A DNA stretch of 64,000 nt, taken from NCBI GenBank assembly GCA_019459145.1, contig JAIBEK010000066.1, positions 1 to 64,000 of the forward strand, read 5' to 3'. Source of the DNA: Arenimonas sp. (GTDB taxonomy: Bacteria; Pseudomonadota; Alphaproteobacteria; Rhizobiales; Rhizobiaceae). The notes below the pieces were generated by a model. It made no database searches and was not told the DNA's origin. It was given only the letters and a program-made list of their open reading frames with translations. The position numbers and the translations under genes were made by a program. This document shows, in pieces, positions 62,067-64,000 of the stretch (positions are counted from its first letter, which is position 1; every line of letters begins with the position of its first letter).

Positions 62067-62531
62067 ATGAGCAAGACCGATGTCAGCGGCCTTTCGCAAC
62101 TCGGCCAGACTGTCGAAGCGCCGACCAGCCCGGAGACGGCCGTGCTGGAGCGGGTCCCGAACGGCAATGCCGGCACCGACTATGTCGTGCGCTTCACCGC
62201 GCCGGAATTCACCTCGCTCTGCCCGATGACCGGCCAGCCGGATTTTGCCCATATCGTCATCGACTACATTCCCGGCGATTTCCTGGTCGAGTCCAAGTCT
62301 TTGAAACTTTTCCTGTTCTCCTTCCGCAACCATGGCGCCTTCCACGAGGACTGCTCGATCTACATCGCCAAGCGGCTGGTCGACTTGCTCGATCCCAAGT
62401 GGCTGAGGATCGGCGCCTACTGGTATCCGCGCGGCGGCATTCCGATCGATGTCTTCTGGCAGACCGGCGCACCGCCGGAGGGTGTGTGGTTGCCCGATCA
62501 AGGTGTTTCGACCTATCGCGGACGGGGCTGA
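62067..62531 (+). CDS. queF: NADPH-dependent 7-cyano-7-deazaguanine reductase
   Basis: The 154-residue protein is the short (type I) QueF, which reduces preQ0 to preQ1 for queuosine in tRNA. The nucleophilic Cys is in [15 protein letters not shown] near residue 52, and the family motif [22 protein letters not shown] follows. The ATG at 62067 has AAGGAG upstream; a TTG just before it is not needed. It is likely co-transcribed with the CDF gene, with no functional link evident. Confidence 0.95.
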   Translation: MSKTDVSGLSQLGQTVEAPTSPETAVLERVPNGNAGTDYVVRFTAPEFTSLCPMTGQPDFAHIVIDYIPGDFLVESKSLKLFLFSFRNHGAFHEDCSIYIAKRLVDLLDPKWLRIGAYWYPRGGIPIDVFWQTGAPPEGVWLPDQGVSTYRGRG

Positions 62532-62670
62532 CAGGGGCTCCACCGTCTTTTGGAAAAGGGTGTCGCGGGGCCGGAAGCCTGGACGTTAACGGATCGGAAA
62601 CCTTGCCGGGAAGCACGGCGTTAAGGCGAATGTGCCATTTGTTGAGCATATGAACAGAGGCTCACATACC

Positions 62671-64000
62671 ATGGCGTTTGCTGGTTTCCGTCGCAGGGCC
62701 GATATTTCAATGCTCAAGGTCGCCGCGGTCGCCATCTTCGGCATGTTGGTGCTGACCGCCGGGACCCTTGCCTTCCTCGTCTGGTCGACCATAAAGATCG
62801 ATGGCGTCTCGGTTGCCCGCCAGAGCGAGATGGCGCGCCATGTCATTGGCCGTTTCCGCTATCAGATCGCCCACGACCAGGAGAGCGTCACCGTCTGGGA
62901 CGATGCCGTCGTCAATGTCATGGGACACGTCGATCCAGAAAAAATGGAGTGGATCCACTCCAATCTCGGCGAATGGATGCGGACCTATTTCGGCCATGAC
63001 GCCGCTTATGTCGTCGATCCGCAAGACAAGCCCCTCTACGTCTATGTCGCAGGCGCCGCTGCAAAGCCGTCGCACTATGAGGCCGTGCGTGCCACGGTCG
63101 ACCCGATGCTGCGGGATCTGCGGGCGGCGCTCGGTCGCGGCGAGGAGCCGGGCCTGCAGGAAGGGATCGACAGTCCCGGCCTCACCGATTTCCGCTTTCT
63201 CAACGGTCGTCCCGCCGTGGTCAGCCTCAAGCCGATCATCAGCGACAGCGGTGACATCGAACAGGTGGCGGGAACCGAAAGCATCCATGTCGCGATCCGC
63301 TATCTCGACGGGCCGTTCCTCAAGGAACTCGAGACCAAGTATGATTTCGCCAACATGCACTTCTCGTTGATGGACGAGGCCGAATTCGGCAAGGCGAGCG
63401 TGCCGCTGGTGACCAATGGCGGCGGCATCATCGGTCACGTGGTCTGGGAGCCCTACCGGCCGGGCCTGGCCTTCCTCCAGTCGATTGCGCCGGCGCTTGT
63501 CGTCGTCCTGCTCTGCCTGATCGGGGTGGTCGGCATCTTCATCGGCATGCTCTATCGCCGCGCCCTGGCCAATCGCGAACAGGAGCAACGCATTCGCTAT
63601 CTCGCCAGCCATGATTCGTTGACCGGGCTGCTCAACCGCGCTGCATTCGAGACATTGCTCGACGCGGCCCTTGGCGAGCGCGACGGCAAGAACCAGGTCG
63701 CCATCCTCTATCTCGACCTCGATCGCTTCAAGCCGATCAACGACACGCTTGGCCATCCGGCCGGCGACCTTGTCATCCGCGAGGTCGGGGACCGTATCCG
63801 CAAGCTCCTGCCTCCCGGATCATCGCTCTGCCGCGTCGGCGGCGACGAGTTCAATGTGCTGGTGCGTTATCATCAGGTCGACGAGGTCGAGGCATTGTGC
63901 ACGGCGATCGTCAACGAGGTCTCCCAGCCGATCGCAATCGATGACCAGAACGCCTTTGTCGGCATATCGATCGGTGTCGCGCTTTCTCCCCAACACGGGA
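62671..64000 (+). CDS. CHASE4-GGDEF signalling protein (partial, cut by window end)
   Basis: The visible 443 residues comprise a transmembrane helix at about residues 12-37, a periplasmic CHASE4-like sensor domain (WDDAVVNVMGHVD, HSNLGEWMRTYFGHDAAYVVD), a second transmembrane helix near residues 273-295, and a GGDEF domain (RYLASHDSLTGLLNRAAFE, LYLDLDRFKPINDTLGHPAGD, RVGGDEFNVLV with GGDEF at 390-394). An RxxD inhibition site is not visible before GGDEF. An EAL domain may follow beyond the window. An ATG at 62650 is the alternative start. Confidence 0.85.
   Translation, partial: MAFAGFRRRADISMLKVAAVAIFGMLVLTAGTLAFLVWSTIKIDGVSVARQSEMARHVIGRFRYQIAHDQESVTVWDDAVVNVMGHVDPEKMEWIHSNLGEWMRTYFGHDAAYVVDPQDKPLYVYVAGAAAKPSHYEAVRATVDPMLRDLRAALGRGEEPGLQEGIDSPGLTDFRFLNGRPAVVSLKPIISDSGDIEQVAGTESIHVAIRYLDGPFLKELETKYDFANMHFSLMDEAEFGKASVPLVTNGGGIIGHVVWEPYRPGLAFLQSIAPALVVVLLCLIGVVGIFIGMLYRRALANREQEQRIRYLASHDSLTGLLNRAAFETLLDAALGERDGKNQVAILYLDLDRFKPINDTLGHPAGDLVIREVGDRIRKLLPPGSSLCRVGGDEFNVLVRYHQVDEVEALCTAIVNEVSQPIAIDDQNAFVGISIGVALSPQHG

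Overview
The window is GC-rich, densely packed alphaproteobacterial DNA, almost certainly chromosomal sequence from the Rhizobiaceae (Rhizobium / Sinorhizobium / Agrobacterium / Shinella group). The evidence is a fused trpE(G) gene behind a Trp-Trp-Trp leader peptide, a bacA gene, a NolR-like ArsR regulator, a choXWV choline transporter, a bdhA gene joined to xanthine dehydrogenase genes, TGA-N9-TCA iron boxes, and CTTCTCCCC/GGGGAGAAG palindromic repeats. No tRNA, rRNA, CRISPR array, prophage or insertion sequence was seen. Genus and species cannot be fixed from the sequence alone.

Layout. 1-1439: an inverted repeat carrying the 3' end of a lactate-dehydrogenase-type gene, then lldD itself. 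1480-12583: a purine catabolism region (guanine deaminase, PuuD-type urate hydroxylase, a frameshifted LysR regulator, xdhC, a methyltransferase, xdhB, xdhA) headed by bdhA and broken by a block of palindromic repeats. 12798-22039: luciferase-like flavin oxidoreductase, map, an MFS exporter, bacA, a polysaccharide deacetylase, nnrU, a YfgM/TPR protein and der. 22055-33545: a glycosyltransferase, a GH13 alpha-glucosidase, DUF2442, a K+ channel, yefM-yoeB, adenine deaminase, aldose epimerase, a LivK-type binding protein, an arsR-SRPBCC pair and an omega-amino-acid transaminase. 34054-38910: nolR-like gene, HugZ-like gene, choVWX and a cytochrome c.

39141-46706 holds an uncharacterised gene set: a coiled-coil protein, a protein of unknown family, a AAA+ ATPase with a very long N-terminal region, a DUF6638-like protein and a membrane-anchored DUF2333-like protein. 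A self-contained RelE/XRE toxin-antitoxin module with a perfect 21-bp palindrome in front of it sits inside the set. This is the best candidate here for an undescribed system.

46749-64000: a LuxR/PAS pair, putR and putA, a YqhA-family membrane protein, fhs, a haem-type TonB-dependent receptor behind two iron boxes, an extensin-like protein, trpL-trpE(G), higBA, a CDF metal exporter, queF, and a CHASE4-GGDEF protein cut by the window end.

How the genes work together. Adenine deaminase, guanine deaminase, xanthine dehydrogenase (XdhA/XdhB with the XdhC chaperone) and PuuD form a near-complete route from adenine and guanine to 5-hydroxyisourate. bdhA, the short PutA and choXWV point to use of stored polyhydroxybutyrate, proline and choline as carbon, nitrogen or osmoprotectant sources. 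Three toxin-antitoxin modules of different families each have their own palindromic operator. Coding calls rest on reading the translated proteins and recognising families; no database search was run.
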